From Chrysoperla carnea (taxonomy: Eukaryota; Arthropoda; Insecta; Neuroptera; Chrysopidae): a stretch of 64,000 nt of DNA. The notes below the pieces were generated by a model that was not told the DNA's origin, made no database searches, and was given only the letters and a program-made list of their open reading frames with translations. Positions 1 to 11,687 of this stretch are shown here, in pieces (position 1 is the stretch's first letter; each line of letters opens with the position of its first letter). The stretch covers positions 32,937,501 through 33,001,500 of the forward strand of contig NC_058341.1 in assembly GCF_905475395.1 (NCBI RefSeq), given 5' to 3'. The position numbers and the translations under genes are program-made.

Positions 1-984
1 CTGGTACATGGAGGCGGAGTTTACATACATAAGGGCTTACCCTTATACAAAAATTTTTAAATAGTAGGATATTTTTGAATCATTCAAAATTGTAATTGAC
101 CATTTAGATAAATTTTAACCTTTATTGATTCGTTTTAACATGAAATATTTATTGCTTTATTGCTTTATTGCTTTACAATGAGACAGATAATATATTTGAA
201 AATAGATATTTTTTATTATTTACAAAAATCTCCTACTATTGGATATTTGTATATCCAATGAAAATATTAAATTAAATTAAGGCGGTCAACTTAAAATACT
301 CAATGTACTCTATATGTTGGCTGACCCGTATACTAAATGGTACCTACAAATTTTTCCCACCAAATAAGCAATTTTCCTCTTACCTATGAAGAATACATAA
401 ATTCACCACATTATAGTAGTCAAAAGTTGTACAACAAACGTGAATAGACTTTGTGATTGAATAAATTTTGTTTGTAAATATTATTATGCAAACTGACATA
501 TGGTTACACACACACATATGTATTCTTATTGTACAAATTATGTTGTTGAATTCTCTGAAAAAGAAATTTTGACAATGTTTCCTCGTACATTGCTTAAATC
601 ATGTATTGTATGGAAGAGAAAGACAAAACATTTTGTGATTCTCAAGATAATCAACAACCTAGAAATTCAAAAATCAGAGAACAAGCTTTGGTGCATATGA
701 CCTTTGAGGAAAAAACAACTACTTTCTGATTCAACAAATGATAATTATCTATTAGCCACAGAAACGAAGCAATTAAGTTCGAAAAATTTTAACAGTTGGT
801 CGAATTTGAATGCGGTTTTCGTCAATCGATTCGTTAGAGCATCAGGAAATTTTGTGACCTAAATTGATTTATAAGAAATTAAAAATATGCAATTTGCATA
901 AATGATATGCATTTTATAGTCTGCATTTTAGGTAACTTAACCGAAAAAAAACTAAATTCACAATTCGGATAAGAGCGATGAAAA
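1..984. other. AT-rich non-coding flank, no gene seen
   Basis: I see no coding exon here. A 66-codon open frame at 500-700 has no recognisable domain, no splice context and AT-driven composition, so I do not call it a gene. Confidence 0.5.
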
Positions 985-1100
985 TGGGGTTCTTGGGGTC
1001 TCTGAACACGAATATGGTGACAAAATAGATCTCCGAGAGTTGATCTCTGGGTAACTCGATTCTATCGCGAAGTTCTAGTTCAGAGACCCCAAAAACCCCA
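985..1100. repeat. Inverted repeat (hairpin) of 23-bp arms
   Basis: The left arm at 985-1007 and the right arm at 1078-1100 are reverse complements with one mismatch in 23 bases (core GTTCAGAGACCCCAA). About 70 bases lie between them. Outside the arms a second short match (ttcggataa at about 965 against ttatccgaa at about 1133) suggests the palindrome is longer but interrupted. It is probably a palindromic MITE remnant. Confidence 0.7.
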
Positions 1101-2333
1101 GAATTGTGAGTTTGGACCGATCATATAACGAATTATCCGAAAACTCCAAGAGATACCGTTTACTGTGGACACTAGACACCTGGGTACCAAAATGTTTAAA
1201 CGGCTCTTTTTTTTTATTGCACCTTCTTTCTTTCAAATGTCCAGAAGTTCTTATATTCAATTGGTTGAATATTTGTCTATCCCAAATTAAACTATATTTT
1301 AAAAAGAAGACACAACTAATCCTAGTTACAAAATCAATTCAGTATATTCATAAAAAAATGAAATATCGTTTCCTCGGTTCCTTGTGTTATAATTTTTTTT
1401 CGTATTCAGTGATCGTTTGTAAACAAATAGGTCGAAGTCGTTATTGAATAAAAGTTTTGCTTTTTATCGTTGATAATATAAACTGTAATCGTTAAAAGCA
1501 AATTTCAAACTCAATTTTTAATTTAGCAAATCAATATGTGATGAATGGTAAGTAAACCTTGTGAATGTCGAATATTCTCTATTAACATAGCAGAAAAATG
1601 AATCCAATTTATGTAACATGTTAGTGAATTTAATGTATAATTTTTTTCAAATATATTTGCGATATTTATTATCAATGTCAAATCCACGCGTAACATTAAA
1701 AACCATGATAACGAATCAGTAAGTGTAATTCGAAAACTATTGATACTTTTATCCTTCCTTACTTATTTTTAGCTTAGAGTAGCTATACTTGTCGCTGCTC
1801 TCTTTAACATAGAGTTAGCATACGGTGTAGCATACCTAGTGTAAGTAAAACAAGTTAAAAAATTATTCTAGTCGTATATTAATAGATATCTTTTTCCACT
1901 AACACCTATTGTACTACAGTAAGCTAAAAAGAACAGAACACCTTTTTTGTAACCCAAAATACATCAGTTAAATCATGGGCATTGCATACTTATTAGCAAG
2001 AAAACTGAAAATTTTCAAAAATATGTTTAATATTTCGTATTTTATCGAGAATCGTTCAAATCGCATTTATATAGCTTGATTATAACAATATGACTTTATC
2101 TAAAGGTGGAAAACGTTAAAAAAATGACAATATGTTAACGTTAACATAGTACACTTATAGCTAAGAAAACATTTATGTCTAATACAGGGTTTGAAATTTG
2201 AAAAGAGATATTCTTGGAATACTTCCAAAACGCTTTTAGAAAAATGAAAAAAAAAAAGTTATAGAAAATATTTGAAAATACAAAAAATTATGTCTTTTAA
2301 AGTTTTATAATTTATAAAATATGATGGAAGTAT
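1101..2333. other. AT-rich non-coding stretch
   Basis: Nothing recognisable. A 113-codon plus-strand open frame (1106-1447) overlaps the outer part of the hairpin above and has no protein-family signature. Confidence 0.4.
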
Positions 2334-2353
2334 TTAGGTTAGGTTAGGTTAGG
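2334..2353 (+). repeat. (TTAGG)4 telomere-type short tandem repeat
   Basis: Four perfect TTAGG units followed by a partial unit. TTAGG is the ancestral insect telomere repeat, but four units inside a chromosome are not a telomere. The run abuts the GC-richer block at 2354-2620, so it probably marks the end of a mobile element. Confidence 0.75.
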
Positions 2354-2620
2354 TTATATTGGCTGTCCGCGAAGGACACACTTAGGCTATAGAGCCCATT
2401 GTGATACCATATATGTGTTTTACCACCTTTCTGCTAATAATTTCATTTATCAGGTCCTCAATTTCAGAGGCTGAGTGCACCTCCTTCATGCATATACTAT
2501 GCACTACACCAGCCCATCACAAAGTTACGCCTCAAGACTTAACTAAGTCAATGGTTTGTCTTCCCATGTTGCGTTTTGGATGCCTGTCCATCGAAAAGAA
2601 CCAAGGGTTTATTGAGAAAT
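2354..2620. mobile_element. Probable mobile-element fragment next to the TTAGG run
   Basis: The base composition changes sharply here to markedly higher GC than either flank. The block starts right after the TTAGG run (ggctgtccgcgaaggacaca). It has short open frames on both strands but no protein family I recognise. I infer a dispersed repeat from composition, the sharp edge and vague resemblance to insect repeats; the class is unknown. Confidence 0.4.
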
Positions 2621-3717
2621 AGACATTTCCAATTTCATTATCTACAAACTGTAAATTGTCCAGCGAATAGATTTCAGTTAAAAATTTTTTATCAAAATAT
2701 TTCCAACATACTGTGAATAATATGAATAACATTAAATTATTGTACATGGTAATATTCCTACTTTAATGTTTTGTATAAAATAACAATTTAACGATAAGTA
2801 CTTTAAATGCAAATTATTGTTTGTACTGGACCAAACGTGTTAAAACGAAATGGATATTACCAGAGCTTTTCCTGAAAATGCTCCTGTTTTGTTCAGTTTA
2901 AAAACTTTATTCATGTAATTTATTTTTAATACTTACTATCATTTACTGTGTTTCATTCTATAATAATTTTTTTACTCTATTTTTTTAGAAAGAAATTATT
3001 AAAACTTTTATAATTTTAAAATGGTTTAAAACATAAAAAAACACGTTTTTTTGCATTAAAAAGAGTATAACAAATTTATCTGTAGTGCAAAGTTAAAAGC
3101 GTGAGGTGATCTCTTCATTGTGTTTTTTAATTAGCTGAATTTTATACATTACAATTAAAATTATTCACTTTTTAGTGCAATAATGCGCGTTTTTTAAAGT
3201 GTTATAAAGTAAGTTCCCAAAATTAACGCCAGAAGTAATTTTCATAGAAATCAACACAGTTTTTTTATTAAAATTTAGAAATTTTTATTATTTCATAACT
3301 TCCTGATGGGACATAGAACTTCCTCAAGGCGTTAGTGTTTGCCTACTTATTGTCAGAAACTCAAAGAAAAAAAATTCCCCGGAAAAATATTCAATAATGT
3401 GATTTCTCATAATTTCGGCGGGCTATCATATCTAATATCTCCGAATTTTTTTAATTTATCTTTTCACATTTTATGAAAATCAACCACTATTTTAACCATA
3501 GTTTATACAAAAATCATAGGCTGCAGCTGTAAAAACTTTATTATTTTAAAAATCTTGCCCAACACTGAAAACGCGTTCTATTGATCGTCTAGTCCTCCAT
3601 TTAAATAACAAACTTGTCAACAGGTTACAACGGGAGTGGGAAAACGTTCAATAGATCAGGTCATCAATTGCAATCACCATATAAAAGTACAAATGAAAAA
3701 GAAAACATATATGGATT
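2621..3717. other. Intergenic, AT-rich
   Basis: No exon or structured repeat is recognised between the element at 2.4 kb and the stop codon of Lip-A. The region just downstream of the Lip-A stop contains no AATAAA hexamer. Confidence 0.4.
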
Positions 3718-6700
3718 TTAATAATATTTATTCAATATTTCTATAATATAATCATAAACTAATTCTTTAACATCTCTAGCATATAGAAAATCTAAATGTG
3801 AAAATGGTGGATAATTAACAAGAAATAATTTTGAATTATTCAATTGACGATGTAAATTTTTTACATCTTCTGGCATTACATATACATCACCATCACCGTA
3901 CATTAAATATATTGGGGCTTGAATATTTTTTAAATTATATAATGGTGATTCTTCTTGCCCATAAATACGTTTATTTAGAAGTTTACCATAATCAAACCTT
4001 GCAAATCGACCTGATTAAAATAACTTATTAAAATCTATTTGAAAATTCCAATTGTATTTCACACTCCCAGCGTTGATCGTAGGAACTAAATCGGCATTGA
4101 ACTTCAAGGCAAGTTTTTTGAATTATTCAAGTGATGGCATTAAATACATGAAAATTGAGTAGGAATTCAATAAAGTGTCAAACGTTATTACGTTATCTGT
4201 TTCCCTAGTTGAAATTTAGAAACCAAAAATAGTATTTTAAAGTTAAAGATAATTTTCAGCATCAAATTTTGTAATTCCTTGTAGGCGTTGGTACGTAATA
4301 ACATCGATTTTTACGTTTATGTACAGTAGATCAAATACTAATTTATATAATAATTTGATTCCTACCATGAATGTTCAAAATGTTCAATAGTTCTCAAATT
4401 GCGTTGGATGTTTCATTATGGAGCAATTCTTACGACCAACGCTTTTAACTTTTTGTTGTAAATATAAGAATACCTGTTTGAAATAATTGATTGTAATGTT
4501 TCAATTGCCGAACTGAGGCTCCTCCAGGATAATGGCTAATAATTTGAGCAATATTTCTCTGTAATAGGTGGAAGTAGTTTAATATTCAATAGTTTATTAT
4601 TTAGTTGTCGGATGATATTAAAACATTTACTTATTGTGACCTTGTTTAGTTCTTTTTGGTTTGTAAGCAAGACCTACAAAGTTAGTTCTACAGCCAAGGA
4701 ACAGTTAATAATACTAGGTATTTCTCGCTTCCTTCATTGAGAAATTCTGTAATTCTAGTCTGTTATGAGATAAGTTTTGAAAAATGAATTTCTGGCAATT
4801 ATCTTAGATGAGTTTATCGATTGTATTAGGGATTTGTTCTCTTCAATTTGTTTATCAATTAAATTATATGCATATAAGGAGATCTTACCGGATCAATTTG
4901 TTCTTGAGGATGTCCAACCACAATATCTAATTCAAAATTACAGACCGCTAATTGTTCATCGGTACTATTAAAATTACAAAGTTTCATTATTGGTTGAGAA
5001 ATTTCCTCAGTGTGAGGATAGACTCCATACATTTTCAACATTGTGGTGAGTTTCTGTAAACAAGAAAAATTGAAATTAATAACAATTCAAGGTAGTACAA
5101 GCGTCAATACCAATGTTAAATATGCCTTTTTTTGAAGACATTTATTTATTTAAATAATCGGACAACCCCCCCTCTGAAATTTTCAGAATTGATTGAGACT
5201 TAATCCAACTTCATATAAAAGACAAGCCTTTTATCCCAAATTGCCCTGGCTCTCGCACATTCTTAATTTATAACCAAATAATAAATACTTATGTTTAGTT
5301 AGTCGCTAGTATAAAAAAAAGTCAGCCATTCGCACATCATATAGCTTTATGTTTCTTTTATTATGGAATCAAAATAACTATTGTTTCAAACTTTTACGTT
5401 CTTTATAATTTGAGGTTGAACACAAAAAAACTTTTGCTATATTAAATACATTGCACCTTTTTACACATGTATCCAAGACTGCATGTTAAATCATGTATCA
5501 ATAATTTAACACAAATATCCAGTGCTGTGGGGTGTTTATTTCTTGGATTATTTTTGTTGATAGTATTTTTGCTGTTTTATTTTTGTGCATTCTGACCGGA
5601 ACTGTGTTCTTATACCAAGTTTACTTTGAAAACAAAGTCATTTGGACAAAAACAAAAGTGTAGGTACTAAAAAGTTCTCATTTATAATACATAAAAAATT
5701 ATCCAATCTTTTTGCATCACATTTTACCCACTCAACCAATACCCCTTATCCTTACCTCAAGATGATCCGAATTTGCTAAAAACTTTCTTATTGGGCTGTT
5801 TAATGGCGTATGATCCACAAAAGCAGACGGTCCAAGTGCAAAGGCAACTTTAATTTTTTCATTGTATTCAGGCAATTCGGCTAACATGACAAACATAGCT
5901 GTAGTACCTTGTGAGAATGAAACCACACTGGCTTGATTTTGTTCGGTCAAATTCAATGCATAATCTATGGTTGCAGTCAAGTCCAAAGTACCCAGCTCAT
6001 GCCAACTATAACAAACAAATTTAGAAATTATAATAAACAAATGTCATAACTGCGAACCAAACTCAATTAGCTTACCTAAAGTCCCAAAATTGTTTATCCT
6101 TTATAGGATCATAAAGCACATGACTTCTAGAGAAAGTAGTACCTCTGTGATTAACGATCCACACATCATATCCAGCATCAACGAGTAAATATGAAAGAGA
6201 TGTTTCCGGACCTCTATCCGTGTAACAAGCCGCTGTACAAAATAAAGCTGGAGAAAGTATGACAACTGGACGACTTTCATTTGTATCAGTAAGATTTTTT
6301 CCCCGTGGAATACGAAGTATAGTAATTAAATAATTATCTTTGGTTTCAACAACATGCTTTTCTGCTGGATACCCCAGTTTCAATGTTTCTTTATACTGTG
6401 AATAAATTTCGAGGTTATAATTCTTAAGGATAGGAAGATGCTAATTCATTGGAACTGACTCACTGGACTCCTTGATTTAAGCAAAGTATACTATAAGTTT
6501 CTACTCCTCGCTCACTTTAGGAGCTTCCAGAATTCGCTCAATCATAGAACAAACTATCAGAGAAAATATCAAAGACAAAAAAAGATAGTCAGTCATGGGG
6601 ACTGACATGATCGAATATCTTAAAACGAAAAGAAAACGTTATTCGAAAGACCATAAGCAATTTTATTTAAGGTTTGTGCAAACCAGTTTCCTTATTCATT

Positions 6701-6972
6701 TATAGTAGTGGAAGCAGTCCCATACTTGATTAAAATTATTCCGGCCTGACTATTGGTATAAATAAAGATGTGAATATTTATATTTTACTTACGGCATCGT
6801 AGCCCAAATGATTAGGGTCAAATGTCCATAGTTTCTTAAAAATTAAAGCGTATTCCAGAGAGAACTTATCAGATTTACGTGAACGACTATGTAACAATGA
6901 ATTTGTCGCCATAATGTGACATAAAATGCATAATATAATAAATAATTTACTTCGTGTTATCAAAAATTTCAT
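3718..6972 (-). CDS. Lip-A: secreted acid lipase, 6 exons, 430 aa
   Basis: Exons: 6793-6972, 6076-6395, 5756-6005, 4889-5053, 4474-4558, 3718-4010. All junctions are GT..AG and the sum (1293 nt) is in frame. The family hydrolyses ester bonds of neutral lipids; a hydrophobic N-terminus predicts secretion, and a gut lipase is likely. Visible parts: lipase N-terminal motif (LGYPAEKHVVETKDNYLIT) after the first intron, oxyanion segment LSPALF, nucleophile elbow SFSQGTT with Ser198, acid Asp375 in YGDGD, His405 in FSHLDF. The usual first glycine of GxSxG is serine, and the oxyanion His-Gly is Pro-Ala, so activity may be altered. AATAAA lies inside the last codons (3727-3732). A splice acceptor-like site near 7018 hints at a 5' UTR intron. 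It is the last gene of the array in transcription order. Confidence 0.88.
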
Positions 6973-7549
6973 GTTAAGAATTTACGAGTTCTGTGTCTTA
7001 TACATTAATTGCTGCAACTGAAATACATAATAAGAAAGTTATTGTTACAGAAATGAAGGGTAGAATAATAATTTTATAAGTACTCGTAAATTGCTTAATG
7101 TAATCCAAGTTTAATCTGATTATACAACCGAATTTCAGTTAATAAAAAAATTTATTAGTACAAAAAGATTAGAAAAAGGTAATCAAAATTATACGTATTA
7201 AATACAACTTAACTCGACATGTATACAATGAGGATACATTTATTTTAATCTAAATTTTTGTAACTGAAAATTTTTATTAAAATAATATAATTCATTCATT
7301 TCAAAAATTGTTTCCCCTTTAACGGTGCACACAAAAGAGATAGATAGAGCTATAAAATTTTACATCAATAAAATGATTTCTTGAAAATCATCTTATCAAC
7401 TAGTAAATTTACTTAATTTATAAAAGGATAGAAATGTTTAGGAAAATATGCTTCCTAACTGCTAAATAAAAATGCCAAAACATTATACCAAGCATATCTT
7501 TATTTTTTTATGTTTAACCGTCATATAAAACTGCATTTTTTTGAATGCA
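6973..7549. other. Spacer between Lip-B and Lip-A
   Basis: A 577-bp gap, the shortest in the array. It must hold the Lip-A promoter and the Lip-B 3' end. A polyadenylation hexamer AATAAA (minus strand, 7498-7503) lies about 50 bases after the Lip-B stop. I see no convincing TATA box for Lip-A. Confidence 0.5.
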
Positions 7550-10500
7550 CTACCGATTTAATATCTCTAAAATATCTTTATACAAGATATTATAAACGTT
7601 TTTCGCATACAAGAAATCCAAATGAGACCATAATGTGTAATTAACACGCCATAATTGTGCATTGGGTAAATGTTTATATAAATTCAGTACATCTTGTTTA
7701 TCTGCAATTACATCACCATCTCCATATATTAAATAAATACGTTTTTGAACATTTTCTAATTTATAGGATGGTGGAGATATTTGTCCATATACTTCCAGAT
7801 TTTTATAATGGCCGTAATCATACTTGTTGAAACCACCTTAAAAAAATATTGTTATTGATTACTAAGAATTGGAAATATACCGCGTGTATCAAAATAAATA
7901 ATCAATAATCTAGAGGTCTATAGGTCTATAGGTCCACCCAAAAAGGTTTTGGTATTAAAATCTCATTGGATTTTCGAAAAAATAATTTCTTTCAAAAGTT
8001 GATGTTAATTTTTGACATTACTATAAATTAAAGTTTTGCTTTATGCATAATAGATTTTGAGAGTCGCAGCAAAACTTTTAAAAACTGTTGATCAATAAAC
8101 AAAAGTGGCTCTAAATGTAGCAATTTATTGAAAAATGAGCAAAACCTTAAATAGCCAAAATGCTTACTATAGTCCGAAACAATTTTTCGAAAATTTCTAA
8201 CGTCTGATGCTTTGAAGGAGAAAATTTTCTGTTCACAGGCTCCTCTTACCACAATGCTTGTTAATCGAAGATTCGTTATCGCAAATTCAATCGGGCGTGA
8301 GATATAAACCAACAAAATTTTGAAATTGGTCAGGAAAGGCTTTTTCGATTTAATATAGACAGATAGAGGCAGCAATAGATCTATTTTTTACTTTGTAACG
8401 TATTTTATCCATCTACCTAATTCAAAAAACTCAAGCTTTTATGAAAAATTTTTAGGGCGTATACTCCTTTCCGATGGAAAATATGTATACGCATTTTAAT
8501 GCAGTGTGGTAGCAGCCATATTAAAAAATCATTCTCAAAATTATCGCTATTCTGAAACTTTATATTTTCCTTCTGATTGGAGTTATAAGATAGCATCTTG
8601 GTGAAAAAGTGGTATGTAGAACAATGTCTGACTAGTAATAAAATCTCGAACTTCTAAAATGTTTTGAAATAATACTCCTGTAATATTGTTTGATTTACTT
8701 TTGATATGCTATTGCAGATACTGTTTTTATACCGTAGTTAATCAGCTGGGCGTAGTGCACTGCTTGTTGAACTGAAGCTCCTCCAGGAAAATGGCTTGTG
8801 ATATGATGGAGATCTCTCTATAACACGTTAAATTATAGCTTAAGTGTAATAATAATTTAAATATGTAATTGTACTGTACCTCTTCTTCAAAACTGGGATT
8901 AGAACCGGAATTTTAAGAGATTGAGAGAAGAGATATTGAAATACGATTTACAAATGCTACTGGTGACGGTAATCGCACTGTAAAGGATATTTAACTAGTT
9001 TTATAATAAATCAAATAGATACACTCACTGGATCTATGGTTTCTTGAGGATGACCAGCTATACTCTCAATTATGGTTTCACAAAGTGCCAATTGGACTTG
9101 ATTACTTTCATAATTACAAGTTGCCATAATTGGTCCTGATAACGCATTATTGTGCGGGAAAATGTTGAAGATTTGTAAAGAAGAGAGGATGATCTGAAAA
9201 TATAATAAGATTTTATAATAACGGTAAAAACTACAAAGATTAGGCCATTTGTGATCAGGTTGAAAATTGGGAAAGAAAATAAGTAGTACCTACTTATTCA
9301 AATAGACAAAACTCACATGTAATTTTTTATAATTTGCTGATAAAAGTTTTAACCCTGGATTTACATTTTCAAGAAAAGCCATGGGTGCCAATGCAAATAA
9401 TACTTTCACTTTTTCGTTATACTCAGGTTTTTCGGATAACATTACAAGTAAAGAAGTGGTTCCTTGAGAATACCCAACAACGTTCAACTCTTTTTGGTTA
9501 GTCAATTCAAGTATATAGTCTATCGTCGTGGGAATATCGATCGTACCAATTTCATGCCATCTAAAATTTGTTAAAAATATGTGCTTAAATTTAAACAAGG
9601 AATATTTTGGTTTCATAAGTTTTTTTATTTATTTATTTATTTTTTTTTTATTATTATTATTATTATTTTTTTTTTTTTGGGATTTTTTTTGAGTACATGT
9701 AACCATGTAAATGCGTTTAAATTGATTCATGCAGTTACGGTTGGAACGCACATCCTAAAAACATTTTCTTTTTTACGAAAACAAGCATACAAATTTAACA
9801 GGCTTAAACATTTTGAGATTTTCTTAATCTACCCCAAAATTTTATTTCAAAATCGAATATTGCATTTTTAATTTTTCAAGAGAAAAAATCACAAAATTAC
9901 TTTTTTGCTTAAAACTGATCAAAAAATACAAAAATATTTTTTATTTTGAAAAAATTCAAAATTTTGTACTTTGCACAACCCTCCCTTTTTTTTATTGTTA
10001 GGCTTAGCTATTAAGTAAAATTTTTTTGGTAAGCTTAGCATTTAACTTCTTCTATTTGCTATATACTTAATTAAAAGTTATGGAAAAAATATTCCCATAT
10101 GAAATCTGCTAAAAACAAGCGGATATGGATACGGTTATCCAGAACTTTACTTGTTCATACTCACCCAAAATCCCAAAATCTTTCATCGGTCAAAGAATTA
10201 TAAACCACATGGCCACGAGAAAAGGTTGTTCCTCTTGCATTAAGTATCCATACATCATATCCTGCATCAGCCAAAGAATATGCTAGGGCATGATTTGACG
10301 TTGCTATATTGTCCGTGAAACATGCAGCTGTACCCAGGAATCCTGGGACTAAATATACTACTGGGCGTTTTGAATATGCGTACTCTTGGTATTTTCCATG
10401 AGGTATTTGAAGTACAGTTAATATATATCCATCTGCAGTTGTGACGTAATGATTTAGAGCAGGATAACCCAAGTTTTTTGTTTCTTCATACTACAAAATG

Positions 10501-11066
10501 TATATGAGCTATATAGATTTATATGCAGCATTTAAGAAAATGTATCCACGACTGTAATTTTCTTCATTATTCAGTATTATGTCAAAAATTTTTATATACC
10601 TTTAGCATACGGTTTCTTTACAGAAGCTGTACTTTAGCGGTACCAACATTATTGTAAAAATTAAAGACTTTAATATTTCGAAAACAAAGATATCACGTTT
10701 TACTGATCTGATATACTGATATAAAATGATTTAATTGGATTTAGTCAAATTACCCCACTTTTTACATTTTTATTATATTATTTACAGAAAACAAATATTA
10801 TTATGAGTAAACATTATTTTATTGAACGTATATAAACAAACTACGCCTATTGTGGCGTGGTTTGATTGTTTACTATAATGTTTACTCATAATAACATTTA
10901 CAACAATGTTACTTACCGGATCTAATCCCACATCATTTGGATCAAAATTAAATAATGTTTTTAATGTAGATAATAAAGAACTTGGAAATGTTAAATTACT
11001 TTCTTGACTATAAACCATTAAATAAATAAGATTAAACTTTAACATGGTAACAATATTAAAGACCAT
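7550..11066 (-). CDS. Lip-B: secreted acid lipase, 6 exons, about 418 aa
   Basis: Exons: 10917-11066, 10165-10490, 9317-9560, 9029-9193, 8733-8817, 7550-7836. The total of 1257 nt is in frame, ending TAG. The start may instead be the second Met, seven codons in, which gives a tighter signal peptide (MLKFNLIYLMVYS). Visible parts: LGYPALNHYVTTADGYILT, oxyanion segment VPGF, nucleophile elbow GYSQGTT (Ser about 190), YGDGD acid, WSHLDF histidine. It differs from its neighbours in a 326-nt exon 2, Gly instead of Ser across the exon 2/3 junction (WDFG-WHE), and no C-terminal Asn-Lys. Its AATAAA is downstream of the stop instead. Intron 5 contains an antisense-type 115-codon open frame (8028-8375) that I cannot assign. 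Confidence 0.87.
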
Positions 11067-11173
11067 GTTCTTTTAGAAATAATTAAACCTGTGCGTCGTA
11101 AATGCTTTTAACACTCCAAGTAACAGTTTTGATTACTCGTGCCTAATGTATTGTGTGCATTAATGTGTGTCAA

Positions 11174-11181
11174 TTTTTATA
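11174..11181 (-). promoter_or_regulatory. TATA-like box of Lip-B
   Basis: TATAAAAA on the minus strand, about 108 bases upstream of the Lip-B start codon. It is plausible as a core promoter, but such motifs are common in AT-rich DNA. Confidence 0.35.
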
Positions 11182-11286
11182 AGTATTACTTATGTCGTAA
11201 TGTATGAATAAAGTATTTAAAAGGAAACTAACAATATTAATTCCATATAATATTATACATAGAGAACGCTATGGCCCAAAGTTTGG

Positions 11287-11687
11287 GATATGATGAATGA
11301 GAGAGAAGACTGGCAGCTAGTTCCTATGTGCCCTTGTCTTATGCATCTGTCATTGGCTAGATATTGTTTACATTATTGATATTTAATAAATGGGTGGTTC
11401 AAAAACGATTTATGGAATATTATTTAATGCATTAAAAGTTATTTAAAAACTAAAAACGTCAAAAGAAACTTTATTTACATTACAAACACAATATCGTTGT
11501 TTGTATATCGTTGTATTGTTTAAAAAAAAAAAGTCTAATGTGTCGACAGGTATTATTTAATTACTAAAACTTCGGCCACATATTGAAGAATATTCAAACT
11601 CTCTATGCATCATATGATTATGGCATATGACTATGACAAGGACACATAGGAACTAACTGGCAGTCTTGTCTCTCATTCATCATATCG
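11287..11687. repeat. Long inverted repeat (foldback/MITE-like), about 52-bp arms
   Basis: The left arm 11287-11339 and the right arm 11635-11687 are reverse complements with few mismatches; both contain atatgatgaatgagag and agttcctatgtg. About 295 bases lie between them, with no open frame of note. This fits a non-autonomous DNA transposon or a foldback element in the Lip-B/Lip-C spacer. Confidence 0.75.

Noticed and set aside
1106-1447. 113-codon plus-strand frame
   Set aside because: Overlaps a palindromic repeat and has no family signature or splice context.
2334-2353. Chromosome end (telomere)
   Set aside because: Only four TTAGG units, with ordinary sequence on both sides.
8028-8375. 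115-codon minus-strand frame inside Lip-B intron 5
   Set aside because: No recognised domain and it is removed by a well-supported intron; perhaps a transposon fragment, but I could not show it.
9581-9871. 96-codon plus-strand frame
   Set aside because: Covers a poly-T and ATT-repeat tract; Phe/Ile-rich translation.
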